NCBI GenBank assembly: GCA_015179045.1
Contig: WHUZ01000141.1
Span: 32,384-96,383, forward strand
Length of the DNA: 64,000 nucleotides
Reading direction: 5' to 3'
Source: Kalaharituber pfeilii
Taxonomy: Eukaryota > Ascomycota > Pezizomycetes > Pezizales > Pezizaceae
Under the pieces are notes generated by a model. The model was not told the origin of the DNA, ran no database searches, and was given only the letters and a program-made list of their open reading frames with translations. A program made the position numbers and the translations under genes. Each line of letters starts with the position of its first letter. The first letter of the stretch is position 1. This document shows positions 1 to 10,098 of the stretch, piece after piece.

Positions 1-27
1 GGGAGAGGCAGAGGATGTTACGACGGT

Positions 28-1201
28 TTTTTTTTTTTTTTTTTTATCTCACATAACCCCGCTTGCAGCTGTTCGCCATGGCAGGGTCCCTGGACCGAAG
101 TCCTTATGGCCCGGAGACAGGCACCTAAAAACAAACAACTCACTATATACACCGACATTCAAAAGGGAATAGAGGAAATAAAACCCATGAGACAACCCGC
201 TCCTCCAAAAATGAAAGATTACGCCGTCAAGTCCATTTCCTCCACGTCCCTCCTCTTCCCCTTTCTGTCCACCTTTGAATTTCTGTCCCAGTCGTACAGG
301 CACGAATCGTACCACTTGCCTGACAACCTTACCTTCGCTGGTGTTTGGCTATCCGATTCCACCTCCCCCTCCAGGTAGATGACAACCGAGCTAGCCTTCT
401 TTCCCTCCCTCCTCTCTTTCTTCACCAACCATCTTGCCGCAACAATCTTTCCCATCCATGGGTTCGCATTCTCCATCCAATCTCTTACTTTCCCGAGTTT
501 CTTTGTCACCGCAATTCCATGTACTACGATCGCACGACCGGATTGCGGGAGTGTCCTTTCCTTTGGGATTGGCTTCGGAGATGGTGCTGGAGATGGTTTC
601 TTGGACATTTTCTGCTTGGGGGGACTGGTACTCTGTCCCCCTTTCACTTTTTTGGACTGGAAAGCAGTGGACTTTGTTCGGCTTTTGGGTGGTGCCACCG
701 GAGGTCGGTCAGAATTGTCCCCTTCCGGGGGTGTGCTTGGCGGGATGTTCTGGGAGATAACTGCTGCATATGACAGCTTTGGTGGTTTCTCCGGGTCGGT
801 TTGTGATTCCCCTTCCTTTGAGGGTTTCCTCAGGTGCATATTGTGTATTTCTGTGCATGACTCCGTCTTCACCGCTAGTGCAAGAGCAGCAATGACGTGA
901 TGCACACTCCTGATTTCACACAGGAACCTGTCTGTTGGTTCAAAGTTTGGTCTTGTCTTCTGGTCATTTATGCAAGCATGTATGTGTTCGATGACATCCC
1001 CCACGGCAACAAGCATATCGGACATATTGACTCCGCCGAGCCGATCTGCGATAGACTTGTACAGTGGGGCCTCGAGACGGGTACTCTTGGCCAGAGTTGT
1101 TTTGGCACCTACGGGCATGTTTTTTGGTGCTGGGCTGCCCAATGCCATGAATCTATTGGTCGGATCCATGGTGGGAATGCCAAGAAGTCAGGGATGGTGG
1201 T
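28..1201 (-). mobile_element. Family-1 ORF1-only non-LTR retroposon (element A, copy 1)
   Basis: A complete insertion in minus orientation. The poly(A) tail reads as poly(T) just after position 27, followed by the family-1 tail (46-125). The 5' end lies 32 nt upstream of the ATG of its only ORF (219-1169). The 13-bp sequence ATGTTACGACGGT occurs at 15-27 and again at 1202-1214, a perfect target-site duplication. Removing the element and one repeat restores the reading frame of LINE B around it. There is no endonuclease or reverse transcriptase, so it must use enzymes in trans, by analogy with half-L1 (HAL1) elements of mammals. The tail shares about 80 nt with that of LINE B, the likely partner (inference). 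Confidence 0.88.
219..1169 (-). CDS. ORF1p-like RNA-binding protein of element A (316 aa)
   Basis: Intact 316-aa ORF beginning MDPTNRF, the only ORF of the retroposon. Residues 1-110 look helical. Residues about 120-205 are Pro/Lys/Ser-rich and probably disordered. Residues about 215-305 (GRAIVVHGIAV to CLYDWDR) resemble the RRM-like domain of fungal LINE ORF1 proteins, with the recurring ARWL and KKASSVVIYLEG strands. The CCHC zinc knuckles that normally follow that domain are absent. The likely role is binding the element RNA for retrotransposition (family knowledge plus inference). Diverged homologues lie at 36773-37703 (broken by a tiny insertion) and 43800-44741 (intact), which suggests selection on the protein. 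The start is the first ATG after a 32-nt leader. Confidence 0.72.
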   Translation of the reverse strand: MDPTNRFMALGSPAPKNMPVGAKTTLAKSTRLEAPLYKSIADRLGGVNMSDMLVAVGDVIEHIHACINDQKTRPNFEPTDRFLCEIRSVHHVIAALALAVKTESCTEIHNMHLRKPSKEGESQTDPEKPPKLSYAAVISQNIPPSTPPEGDNSDRPPVAPPKSRTKSTAFQSKKVKGGQSTSPPKQKMSKKPSPAPSPKPIPKERTLPQSGRAIVVHGIAVTKKLGKVRDWMENANPWMGKIVAARWLVKKERREGKKASSVVIYLEGEVESDSQTPAKVRLSGKWYDSCLYDWDRNSKVDRKGKRRDVEEMDLTA

Positions 1202-1203
1202 AT

Positions 1204-3348
1204 GTTACGACGGTGAAGCAGAGAGTGGAGAGAGCGTGGAAAAAGGGAGGAGAATACGATGGGCAACTCGATATGATCGAGGAGCTGAGGAAGGATGCGG
1301 TGGAGGCAGCACAGAGGAGAGGGGTACCGGAGGTGAGCTGGGTAAAGACTGAGGAGCTCAGGAGCATCACGGACGTGGCAGAAGTGGTGCGGGTCTGGAG
1401 TAAAGACGCAGCGATGTTTAGGAAATATGAGGATGGAGCAGATGGGATAGAGATACAGAAGGAAGTGGAAGTTCTAGACAATGCAACGCGGGAATGCATT
1501 GTGGTGAGAAGGGGGCCCCAGGTAGTTTTTGCGAGACAGCAGGAGACTCCGAGGACCACCAGGGTCATGATGAGTTGGGGGAAGAGGGGGGGCGAGAGAG
1601 AGAGGGACAGGAGTAGGAGCCCATCCCCGTGTGATGGCAGGGGGAGGGGAGCGAGCAGCGGGGGGACCTTGGAGATCCAGGACTCCCAACCGGAATATGG
1701 ACCGGTAGTGCCGAAGGTGGACCTGCCGGTGGTAAGAGAGGAGGAGGGGGAGGAGGAGGAAGAAGACGAGGAAATGGGAGAAGAGGAAGGGGAGATGGAG
1801 GACGGGGAAGGGGAGGATGAGGAAGTCTCAGGGGAGGAGAGCAAGGGGGAGGAGGAAGAAGGGGGAGCTTTGGAGGAGGGGGCGAAGGAGGTTCTAGCGC
1901 TCATGCACGCAGCACAGGTGCTAAACAGGAGGGGAGAAGCACTGGGGAAGGAAGGGAAGAAGGGTCATCAGAAGGCGGTAAGAGAGGTGTGGGAGAAGGT
2001 AGGAGCAATCTTGGGGACAGAGGTCTTCGAGAAGGGATGGGGGGGGTTGAGAGGAAGGGTGGGGAAAGGCGACACGGCTTTCGAGTATCATCGGAGGTGG
2101 AGGATGACGGGGAGGGAGGTGAGCAACTGGAAGGAAGAGGCGAAGGCAGTTAGAAAGGGGGTGAGGGAGAAGGCGGAGACAGAGACGCAGGAGAGGTTAG
2201 GGGCGTTGGAGAGGATGGTGGCAGAAATGCACGTAGCGATGGGTCTGGCATCAGGAAAGGAAGAGAGGAAGCTGGAGAAGGAGAAGAGGAGGAGGGAGGA
2301 GGAGAAAGCTGAGGAGGAGAAGAGGAGGAAAAAGGAGAATGAGATCCGGGAGATACGGAAGTGGCAGGAGGAGCAGGAAAAGAAGAAGAGGAGGGAAGAA
2401 GAGAAGCAGAAGGAAGCGGAGGTAGAGAGCCGGAGAAAGATTGAGGAAGAAAGGAAGGCAGCAGTGAAGAGGGTGGAGGTTCTGAAGAACATGACGCACG
2501 TAATTGGGACACCGGGGAGCTCGCAGGAAGAGCTCAAAAAGTTGGAGGAGGAGGAGAGGAAGGTGAAGGAGGAGGCGGAGAAAGCAGCAAGAGAGGCGGA
2601 GAAGAGAATTGAGGGGGAGAACTGGACGATTGTGAAGGGGAGGAAGTTGTGGAAGAGGACACTGAGGACCATCCACAAGGCGGCAGTGCCTTTTGGAAAG
2701 GAGGGGACGGAGGAGAGAAACATCCTCATGAAGAGGTGTGAGTCTCTCTGGGAGGCAATGGGGAAGGGAGCGGAGGAGAGAGGGTGGAGGATAGCGAGAG
2801 TGGAGAGGAACCCGGCAGTGTCCAAGTTCGAAAGGACTTGGTTCCTGGTGGATATAGAGGAGAAGGAGAGCCAGAAGGAGGTGATGGAAAGGTTCGGCGA
2901 ATGGATGCGCCTCATCTTTGGGGAGGACCTCGTGAGGGTGGAGGTCCACAATAAAAACGCGGTCCCCCTGGTGCTGAAGGGAGTTGATTATGAGGAGGGG
3001 ACGGAGGAGGTGGAGAAGATGAGGAGGATGCTAAGAGAGAAGAATCCGGACGTCAAGTTCGGCTTGAGACCACCGGTACGTTTCGGTGCATTCCCACCCA
3101 TGGGGAAACCAAGAGTTTCCCAAGTAAAGTTTGAGGTGGTGGACGCGGACGAGGCGGTGAAAGTTTTGAAGAAGGGCCTGGTGTGGAGAGGAGTGAGGAG
3201 GGTGGTAGAGAGGTATAAGCCGGGAGTGCACATGCAGGGAGACGTGCAAGTGAGCTACGCCATGGCGGCAGCGGCGGCGGCGGGGCAGCAGCAGCAGCAG
3301 AGGCAGCAGGGAGGAGGAGTGGCGGCAGGAAGGGGGTACCCAGTGTGA
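1204..3348 (+). CDS. LINE B ORF1, N-terminal and central part (interrupted, 5' incomplete)
   Basis: Continuation of an ORF1 that enters the window at 2-25 and is split by element A. The visible product has an Arg/Ser-rich patch (about 1590-1625), a long acidic Glu-rich tract (about 1735-1870), a highly charged coiled-coil region (about 2160-2620), and an RRM-like domain (about 2625-3225) ending in VVERYKPG. It closes with an Ala/Gln-rich stretch and TGA at 3346-3348. This is typical of a Tad1-type ORF1 nucleic-acid-binding protein. CCHC knuckles are expected downstream and are found in the same frame at 3577-4254. Any Met codons before 1204 on this strand belong to inserted element A and are not true starts. 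Confidence 0.75.
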   Translation, partial: VTTVKQRVERAWKKGGEYDGQLDMIEELRKDAVEAAQRRGVPEVSWVKTEELRSITDVAEVVRVWSKDAAMFRKYEDGADGIEIQKEVEVLDNATRECIVVRRGPQVVFARQQETPRTTRVMMSWGKRGGERERDRSRSPSPCDGRGRGASSGGTLEIQDSQPEYGPVVPKVDLPVVREEEGEEEEEDEEMGEEEGEMEDGEGEDEEVSGEESKGEEEEGGALEEGAKEVLALMHAAQVLNRRGEALGKEGKKGHQKAVREVWEKVGAILGTEVFEKGWGGLRGRVGKGDTAFEYHRRWRMTGREVSNWKEEAKAVRKGVREKAETETQERLGALERMVAEMHVAMGLASGKEERKLEKEKRRREEEKAEEEKRRKKENEIREIRKWQEEQEKKKRREEEKQKEAEVESRRKIEEERKAAVKRVEVLKNMTHVIGTPGSSQEELKKLEEEERKVKEEAEKAAREAEKRIEGENWTIVKGRKLWKRTLRTIHKAAVPFGKEGTEERNILMKRCESLWEAMGKGAEERGWRIARVERNPAVSKFERTWFLVDIEEKESQKEVMERFGEWMRLIFGEDLVRVEVHNKNAVPLVLKGVDYEEGTEEVEKMRRMLREKNPDVKFGLRPPVRFGAFPPMGKPRVSQVKFEVVDADEAVKVLKKGLVWRGVRRVVERYKPGVHMQGDVQVSYAMAAAAAAGQQQQQRQQGGGVAAGRGYPV

Positions 3349-3576
3349 ACAGGCAGAGTGTATACAATGATACCGCGTCTGCATGCACGAAAGGACCGGG
3401 TCTAGACTTGGTGGGCTGAGCAATAAGGTAGGCAAAACGATCAATTCATAGCATGTAATAAGCAATGCATAGCAAGTGATAGCACAGAAAGAAGAAGAGA
3501 TAAACCGCTGCCTAGACATCTCCTACTACATCCACACCTACACCTATATATCACCGGCGTATGACTAAGCCAGACC
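3349..3576 (+). other. Non-coding segment splitting ORF1 of LINE B
   Basis: The RRM part and the zinc-knuckle part of ORF1 are in the same frame, but about 228 bp with stops lie between them. The segment is much less G-rich than its neighbours and contains short inverted repeats (CACCGGCG near 3550 and CGCCGGCG near 3611). It could be a small insertion without a clear TSD, a retained intron (GTGTGAACAG near 3343 and CACACCAG near 3638 are possible borders), or a natural ORF boundary. I cannot decide between these. Confidence 0.4.
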
Positions 3577-4254
3577 TTGGCCGAAAGCCAAGAAATGACC
3601 AAGCTCCCGCCGGCGATTTTTTCTCATTATCCCACACCAGCAGGGGTGCAGGTGGTGAATCCAAGCGTGGGGTTTGGAGCACCAGGGGCAGGAGTGCAGG
3701 TGCAGGTAGTTGGGACGCAGGCGAGCAACCAGGGGAGCCAGGGGATGGGTTGCTACAACTGCGGAAAGAAAGGTCATTTAGCAAGGGAGTGTAAGTTTAA
3801 GAAGGGGGTGATGACCTGTTACTGTTGCGGAGGGTGGGGGCACATTGCAAGGATGTGCATGGAGAGGCCGAAACCGGTCACCCCAAATCAAAGCCAGAAG
3901 AGGGAGAGAGTGGAGGAGACCCCGATGAAGAAGAAACAGGAGGAGGGCAGTAAGGCAATGAAAGTGGAAGGGGGGAAGGGGAAGGGGAAGCAAACGGAGG
4001 TGGGGGGGAAGGGGGAAGTAAAGTTTTCGGGAGTCCTGTCAGAGGACTGGGATGCGGAGGCGAGAGCGTTGGAGTTGGTGGAGTGGATGAAGGAGAGGAA
4101 GGGAGGAGAGAGGATGGATGTGGATGACAGAAGGGACATGGCGGGGTCTATACATGCACCGGGGGTGAGGTTGGGAGATATTTTTGGGGACGGAGGCCTG
4201 CTTGATGGGGGGTGGGAAGCAGAGAGCAGCGGGGTACCCAGACCAGTATGGTGA
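3577..4254 (+). CDS. LINE B ORF1 zinc-knuckle segment
   Basis: 225-aa open frame with two adjacent retroviral-type CCHC zinc knuckles: CYNCGKKGHLAREC, then CYCCGGWGHIARMC (about 3750-3860). A Lys/Glu-rich linker and an acidic C-terminus follow. Such knuckles normally close the ORF1 protein of fungal LINEs and bind the element RNA. The frame equals that of the ORF1 part ending at 3348, so this is probably its displaced C-terminus rather than a separate gene. Its stop overlaps the ORF2 start (ATGGTGA at 4248-4254), an arrangement that suggests coupled or reinitiated translation of ORF2. Confidence 0.75.
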   Translation: MAESQEMTKLPPAIFSHYPTPAGVQVVNPSVGFGAPGAGVQVQVVGTQASNQGSQGMGCYNCGKKGHLARECKFKKGVMTCYCCGGWGHIARMCMERPKPVTPNQSQKRERVEETPMKKKQEEGSKAMKVEGGKGKGKQTEVGGKGEVKFSGVLSEDWDAEARALELVEWMKERKGGERMDVDDRRDMAGSIHAPGVRLGDIFGDGGLLDGGWEAESSGVPRPVW

Positions 4255-7200
4255 AGGTAGGGTACCAGAATGTTGGGGGATCGTCGGTGGGGGGGCATGT
4301 GTGAAGGGAGACCATGTTCAAGGAAGGGTGGGACTTGGGCTTTGAGGGAGGAGTGTGGAAAAGGGAAGAAGTGGGGGGATGGAAAGTGGGGGGGCACCCG
4401 AGTCTGAAGAGGATCGGGGGGGTCGGGAAGGAGACGAGGGTGGTAGGATGGGAGCGGAGAGAGGGGAGAGGGGGGAGGAGGGGCGACGGGAATATAGTAT
4501 GGGGAGAGAGGGAGGGGGTGGCAGTAGGGGGGGTATATGTGGACGGGAGATGGAGGAACGAGGAGTTTGAGAGGTGGCTGGAAGGAGTGCTGGAGGTGCA
4601 GGGCAGGTGCGTCCTAGTGGGGGACTGGAACGCGCACAGCCCGGCGTGGAGTCTGGAAGGGGTGGAGGAGAGTGGGAGGGGCAGGATTCTGAGGGAGAGG
4701 ATGGAGGGGGCTGGCTTCACCTTGGTGGGAGAAAGGGAAGCAACGTGGAGGAGGGAAGTGGAGGGGAGGTTGAGAGAGTCGAGGATCGACTTGGTGTGGG
4801 TAAGGGGAGTGACGGTGGACCGGGTGGGCCTGGTGGATGTGGGGTCGGACCACTCGGGGCTGGTGGTAGAATTCAGGGGAGAGGGGGAGGTGGAAGAAGG
4901 GGAGAACAGGGTAGTGAGGGTTGACTGGGAGAGGATGGAAGAGGAGGTAGAGGGGTGGGGGGGGGAGTGGGGGGAGGAGGAAAGGAAGGAGTGGTTGGAG
5001 AGGGTAGGGGGAGGGACCGCATACGAGAGGCTGAAAAGGTGGAAGAGGTCCCTAGAGAAAGAGGTGAGAGTGGGGGGGAGGAGCAAGAGGTGGTGGACGG
5101 AAGAGATAGAGGAGATGAGGAAAGAAGTCAACAGGCTGGCACGGGGGGGATAGGGGCCAGAGCGAGGTTGACGGAGGGGGAGAGGGTGAGGGGTTGGAAG
5201 GCGGCGGTGCAAAGGATGAAGTGGAATATCCGGGAGGAGAAGAAGAAGTGCTGGAGGGAGTTCGTAGAAGAGGAAGGGTATAGCGACCCATGGAGGGTGG
5301 TGAGGGTGGCGAAGGACCCTTTCGGCGGAAAGGAGAGGATGGGAAGGTTGAAAGATGAGGAGGGGAGGGAGTTGGAGGGGGACGGAGAGAAGGTGAGGGC
5401 GCTGGTGGAGAGGAATTTTGCGTGGAGGGAAGAGGGGGAGGCAGAGGCGGGGGAGGAGGTGGGGGAGGGGGAAGCGGAGGAGGAGGGGGATGAGAGGGAG
5501 AGGGAGAGAGTAGAAGGAGAAGTGAGGGCTGCGTTGCAGGGCACCAAAAACAATTCGGCACCGGGACCCGACGGAATCGGATACCGATTGATCAAAGCTG
5601 CCCTGAAGACTCCCATAGGGGATGAGTTAGTGAGGGAGATCGCCGAAAACTGGATCCGGAACAGGACCCCAGCGGAGTGGAGAGAGATGAGGGTCGTCAT
5701 GATACCGAAGCCGGGCAAGGACATCAAGACGGCGAAAGCGTGGAGGCCAATCAACCTGATTAACTGTATCGGGAAGATCGGGGAGAAAGTCATGGCCAGC
5801 AGGCTACAGAAAGAAGACCGACTCTTCCACAGGCTCCAGCTAGGAGCACGCAAGGGGAGGAATGCGATCCAGGCGATGGCGAGGGCGGTAACAAAGGTGC
5901 AGAGGTGCCTGCACAGGGGGGGGAGAGCAGCGTGGGTGACGGCGGATGTTAAAGGAGGCTTTAACATCGTGAGGAAGGAGGTGGTCCTGAGAAGGATTGA
6001 GGAGAGGGGGAGCGAGGGGTGAGAAAGAAGCGGAGGTGGCTGGAGGAGTTTATGGGAGGCAGGGAGTTCGGAGTGTGGTGGGACGGCGAGGAGAAAGGGA
6101 GGGGCAGGTCGAACGTGGGGGTTCCGCAAGGGTCACCACTGTCACCGGTCATCTTCCTCATCTTCATGGCACCCACCATTGAGAAGATGGAGAGAAGGCT
6201 GAGGGGGGTGGCGATGGGGGCGGAGGTAGAAGTGCCATCGTATGTTGACGACCTGGCAGCAACGATCCTAGACTGGCACGGGTACTGGGATATGGGGCGG
6301 CTCAGGGAGAAGGTGAAGGTGGCGATGGCGGAGGTGGCGGAGGAAGACCAGATCCCGCTGGAGGAGTCGAAGTGGGAGATGATAACCTTCGGGGTGGGAA
6401 GGAGGTGGAAGAAAGAGGGGGAGATGCTAAAGTGGTTAGGGGTCATCTTCGATGAGAACTTGACCTTTGGCGCACATTGGCGAAACAGGCTGAGCCGAGC
6501 GCGGAGGCTGGCGGGGGCTCTCTCGGGACTGGGCAACCGGAACTGGGGGATGTCTCCACGCAGCTGGAGGCAAGCCTACACGGGGATGGTGAGGGCGGTT
6601 GCAATGTGGGGAAGCGAGATCGGGTGGAGGGGACAGAAGGAATGGAGGAAGGAGATGGAGAGAGTCCAGCTGCAGGTGTTGAAGAAGGCGGCTGGAGGAG
6701 GGAGAGGAGCGGGGGTAGGAGGGGTGAGTGCGGTGTGTGGAGTGGAGGACGTGGAGACGGTCCTGGATGGCGCGCAAGCGAGGGCGATCGTCCGGGAGGT
6801 GGAGGCGCCGTCAGAGCTGGCGGAGCTTTGCACGGGCGACTTCGGAGGGAGTGAGGAGAGAGAGGAGGAGGCGAGAAACTGGAGAGACTGGGGGGTGCAG
6901 TGGGCGGTGGTCGAGAATGAGGGGTATGAAGCAGTGCTGGACCGCTGGCAAGGTCAGTGGGCGAGGTTCTCGGAGGAGGGGGAGGAGATCTCGTGGGGAG
7001 GGGGGTGTGAGAAGGTGGAGGTGAAAGTGGTGGAGAGGCGGAAAGGAGAAGTGGAGACGAGGGGGGAGTGGGAAGCCGCGATCGGGGAAGCCGGAAGAAA
7101 AAGGGCAGTCCTTTTCTCCGACGGCAGCAAGATCGAGGACAGCAAGGTGGGAGCAGGGGTGTGGGGGAGGTCGGCAGCCGTGGCGGAGGTGGTGGGGAGA

Positions 7201-7869
7201 ACGGCGACGGTGTTCGATGGGGAGGTGAGGGGAGTGAGAAAGGCGCTGGAGAGTGTGGAGGAGGAGGTCCCTGTACTGATCTGTTTAGATTCTGAGGCTG
7301 CCGTCATGGCGATCCAGAAGGCAGGCAGGGAGGGAAAGGGGAAAACCGAGGATGTGAGGAGAGTGGTGGATGCCGTAGCGAGGAGGAAGAAGAAGGGAGG
7401 GGATGCGAAGCTGATGTGGGTCAAGGCTCACATCGGAATCGCAGGAAATGAGAAGGCGGATGAGTGGGCGAAGAAGGGGACGGTGATGCAGGGGAAGGAG
7501 GTGGCCACCGGAAGTGGGGTGCGCCAGAGGGTGAAGGCGTGGAGGAAGGAGAAGAGAGAAGTGGACGGCTTTGGAGGAGGAAAGGTCATGGAGTGGAATA
7601 GGATAGCAGTACCCAATTTCACTGCCTTGCGCCTGGAGAGAGGGAGGTGTGCGGTGTGGTTGAAGAGGATAGGGGCAGCTGAGTCGGATAAGTGCAGGTG
7701 CGGGGAGGTGCAAACCGGGGAGCACCTCGCTTTCCGATGCAGAAGTCAGAAGAACCGCCCAGAAGGTTTTGAGAGGTGGAGCGACATGGGAAAGGATTGG
7801 AAAAGAAAGGCGGAGAATGGGGAGGAGTATGACGTTTTAGAGAATTTCTTCGCTGGGGTCAAGTTCTAG
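4248..7869 (+). pseudogene. LINE B ORF2: endonuclease, reverse transcriptase, RNase H (frameshifted)
   Basis: ORF2 starts at the ATG overlapping the ORF1 stop and reads MVKVGYQNVGG, as expected for an APE-like endonuclease. A TGA at 4302-4304 interrupts it; the frame then runs to about 5150, shifts, runs to about 6020 and shifts again to 7869. Endonuclease motifs: GDWNAHSPAW (about 4622) and SDHSGLV (about 4848). Reverse transcriptase: fingers with NSAPGPDGI, motif A TADVKGGFN (about 5940), motif B GVPQGSPLSP (about 6118), motif C YVDDLA (about 6240). RNase H: FSDGS (about 7117), CLDSEAA, WVKAHIGIAGNEKAD. The end has a CRCG..EHLAFRC zinc-type motif. All domains are recognisable, so the two frameshifts and one stop are recent. 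Confidence 0.88.
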
Positions 7870-7995
7870 AAGCTAGGAGAGCGGGGGCGACGGCGCGTGG
7901 GGGCCATGTATGTAGAGAGTTAGTTTAGCCTGTCTCCGGGCTATGAGGGCTTGCCCAGGGACCCTGCCATGGCTTAGTGCTACAAGCGGGGTTAT

Positions 7996-8027
<32 letters not shown>
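7870..8027 (+). other. LINE B 3' UTR and family-1 tail with poly(A)
   Basis: About 130 nt after the ORF2 stop, ending in the family-1 tail (CTGTCTCCGGGCTATGAGG..., 7932-8000) and 25 A residues. The tail can form a GGGC/GCCC hairpin at the same place where element A has GGAC-TTCG-GTCC. A CCCTGC/GCGGGG pairing encloses the core. This is presumably the reverse-transcriptase recognition site. Confidence 0.75.
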
Positions 8028-8352
8028 CGGCGCTAGGTGGGGCCTGCTCTGCCTGTAAAATTGAGCTCATTCTTCCTCACTCGAGGCCGTGGGGCCGGAC
8101 CTACCATATCTATTAAATTCAAATCATTCTGCCATATCTCATGCCATCTGGCCGGACCTGTCATATATATCAACTTCAATGCTGGCGAGAGAGACCTGTC
8201 ATACTTGTTAAGTTATGCTCAGGTTGCAGGACTACTTGGCACTTCAGCCCTTTAGCTTAGGCGCAAGCTGTGTCAATTTAGTATCAAATGCGACTGGGTT
8301 CAATCCGGCGCGAGGCGTAACCAGCAGTACTTACGGCGAGTGGCCGCGATTC
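8028..8352. repeat. Composite repeat; paralogue of the MULE2 target (empty site)
   Basis: Starts with divergent units of the AATTCAGCTCATTCTGCC satellite, then a stretch with GGGTTCAATCC at about 8297. The whole block is repeated at about 35440-35670 and 38316-38340, but there MULE2 sits inside the 9-bp CTTACGACG. Here the same point (8331-8339, CTTACGGCG) is uninterrupted, so this copy is the empty site. Confidence 0.7.
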
Positions 8353-8737
8353 CTGTATCATCTATACCTCCATAGCCATTCCAGCCCACAGCATATCCAT
8401 CTCCAAACCCATTCTGGCCCACAGCAAATACACCTCCGTGGCCATTCCGGCGGGCAGCATATACACCTCTGTGGCCATTCCGGCCCACGTATACACACCG
8501 CCGTAGCGACTTCGGCCCGTCATATATACACCTCCGTAGTCACTTCGGCCCACCGTATATACACCTCCGTGGCCATTACTAAATTCCGCCTCGCAGTATA
8601 TGCACCTCCGTAGCCATTTCGCCCTGCAGCATATACACCTCGGTAGCCATTTCGGCCCGCCGTATACACTCCTCCGTAGCCGTAACATCCAGTACCTTCC
8701 AACGCCTACCGCAGCCTAGCCCCTCACGCCTGTAACA
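8353..8737 (+). repeat. 3' part of LTR family X with an expanded minisatellite
   Basis: About ten divergent copies of a roughly 33-bp unit (CACCTCCGTAGCCATTCCGG plus GCCCGCCGTATA), followed by the conserved LTR end CTCACGCC-TGTAACA at 8724-8737. The same end closes the solo LTRs at 20865 and (reverse complement) 22487. The 5' part of this LTR is missing. Predicted peptides here are shadows of the repeat. Confidence 0.65.
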
Positions 8738-8997
8738 CGCAATGGCTGTACATCTTGCCAGTGCAATGGCAGTGCATCTTCGGAGTGCAATAGCAGCATA
8801 CATTCGCAGTGCACCTTTGCAGCAGCACAGTGGCAGCAGTGCAATGGCACCGTACTTTCGTAGCGCAATGGCAGCACATCTTCGCAGCGCAATGACAGTG
8901 CACTTTCACAGCATAATGGCAGCATATATTTGTAGCGCACCTTGCCAGGAGCACAATGGCAGCAGCGCAATGGCACCGCAGTTTCCCAGCCCAATGG
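8738..8997. repeat. Minisatellite, GCAATGGCAGC-type units
   Basis: Divergent units of about 24 bp based on AATGGCAGCGCACTTTCGCAG. Related arrays occur at about 10425-10540 and 19815-19886, each time next to family-X LTR sequence. Confidence 0.65.
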
Positions 8998-9999
8998 TGT
9001 GATGAACGGGTCCGGGTCAACGTACAAGATCTGGGTACGGGGTGGGCGGCGGGCACTGAGGCCATGTCACAGTCGAGGCGGAGGCAGAGGCGGTCGGAGC
9101 TATATGATATCGAGAGGTAGATGTATTAAAAGCTATATACACAACTTGGGTACAAGTTGTTGCGTGGAGAAGCAAGAGGGAGGAGGGAGGAGGGCCTCTT
9201 TATAGAAAACCCTCGGTGGAAAATCCAGGCAAACAAGCAAACAAACAAACAAGCAAATAAGCAAACAAACGAAGTACATGGAAAACCGAGAACCAACTAG
9301 AAGTACATGGAAAACAAAGGAAACGACAGGAAGTACATGGATGGCCAGGGAAATGACTGGAAGCAGGTAGAAGCGTCAAGAATACCCGGGAATAAGCTCG
9401 GCGATACCTGTTTCCAGCTGATTCTACGTGTCACGGCTTGGCGTGCCATGGCGGCAGAGGGAAGCTGATTACTAGTACGTGTGGACGTCTAAGGGAGCCA
9501 AGATCCTTGACCACGTGCGCAAACGTAAGCGAGTCGCTGACCGGCCCGTACGGATACTCCTATATATACCGACCGCACTACCGGGTGGTACCGGTAGTTC
9601 TACCTTTTGGTGCAACGGTTTGCAAACGGTCGGTTGCAACCCGTAACACTACGGCTTTCCGGCAGGTTCTATAGCTTCCGGCAGGTTCTACGGCTTTCCG
9701 GCGGGTTCTGCGGCTTTCCCGCGGGTTCTGGGGATCCGGGTTCTTCTAGCAGGTTCTGGCAGGTTCTTCGGGTTCGGGCTGTTAAGCGATGACCGGGATG
9801 CTGGCGGCCATGTCGCTTAAGCGTGCTCACAGGTGCAGGGATATATATCGGAGTGCTAGAAGGAGTGCGGCGAATTGCAAGGGTGTCAGGGTCAGCTGCA
9901 CGACGCACGTGTACGAGTTCTGGCGAGTCGTATGTTGGTTGCCAGTATAGGACCGGAGCTGGAGGGTCTTGGGCGAGGGGTCCGGGTTGGATTGTTACA
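8998..9999 (-). mobile_element. Solo LTR of Gypsy family Y
   Basis: Runs from TGTGATGAACGGG to GGATTGTTACA, i.e. TG..CA ends in minus orientation. It matches the LTRs at 34231-35086 and 40577-41307; the latter follows a Gypsy chromodomain, which gives the class. It contains a minisatellite of CCGGCAGGTTCTACGGCTTT units (about 9655-9770) and a (CAAACAAG)n stretch near 9235. No clear 5-bp TSD is visible (AATGG on the left, GTAAT on the right). Confidence 0.75.
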
Positions 10000-10098
10000 G
10001 TAATGCAACGTGTGGTTTAATGAATGGCCGAATACAGGTCCCAAAGTGTAGCCTGATGTGCGGCCCAATGCATAGGTGAATTCAACAACAACTGCTCC

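Larger units (their letters stand above)
1..8027 (+). mobile_element. LINE B, Tad1-like non-LTR retrotransposon with RNase H, interrupted by element A
   Basis: Plus-strand LINE whose 5' end lies before the window. ORF1 continues from 2-25 into 1204-3348 once element A is ignored. It is followed by a zinc-knuckle segment (3577-4254), ORF2 with endonuclease, reverse transcriptase, RNase H and a C-terminal Cys/His motif (4248-7869), a 3' UTR and poly(A) at 8003-8027. The coding strand is very G-rich. ORF2 carries one in-frame TGA and two frameshifts, so this copy is dead. Nearly identical 3' fragments at 20511-20697, and a longer one at 11279-12258, show that the family was active recently. The order and the RNase H place it near the Tad1 clade. 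Confidence 0.9.

Noticed and set aside
345..900. Plus-strand ORFs over the element A coding region
   Set aside because: Phe/Leu-rich shadows of the 219-1169 minus-strand ORF.
1188..1904. Ser/Pro-rich minus-strand ORFs opposite LINE B ORF1 and ORF2 (also 2088-2951, 4148-5212, 5128-6129)
   Set aside because: Shadows of a G-rich coding strand; the plus-strand frames carry the recognisable domains.
8290..8310. GGGTTCAATCC as a tRNA gene B box
   Set aside because: No cloverleaf can be built around it; it is part of a dispersed repeat.
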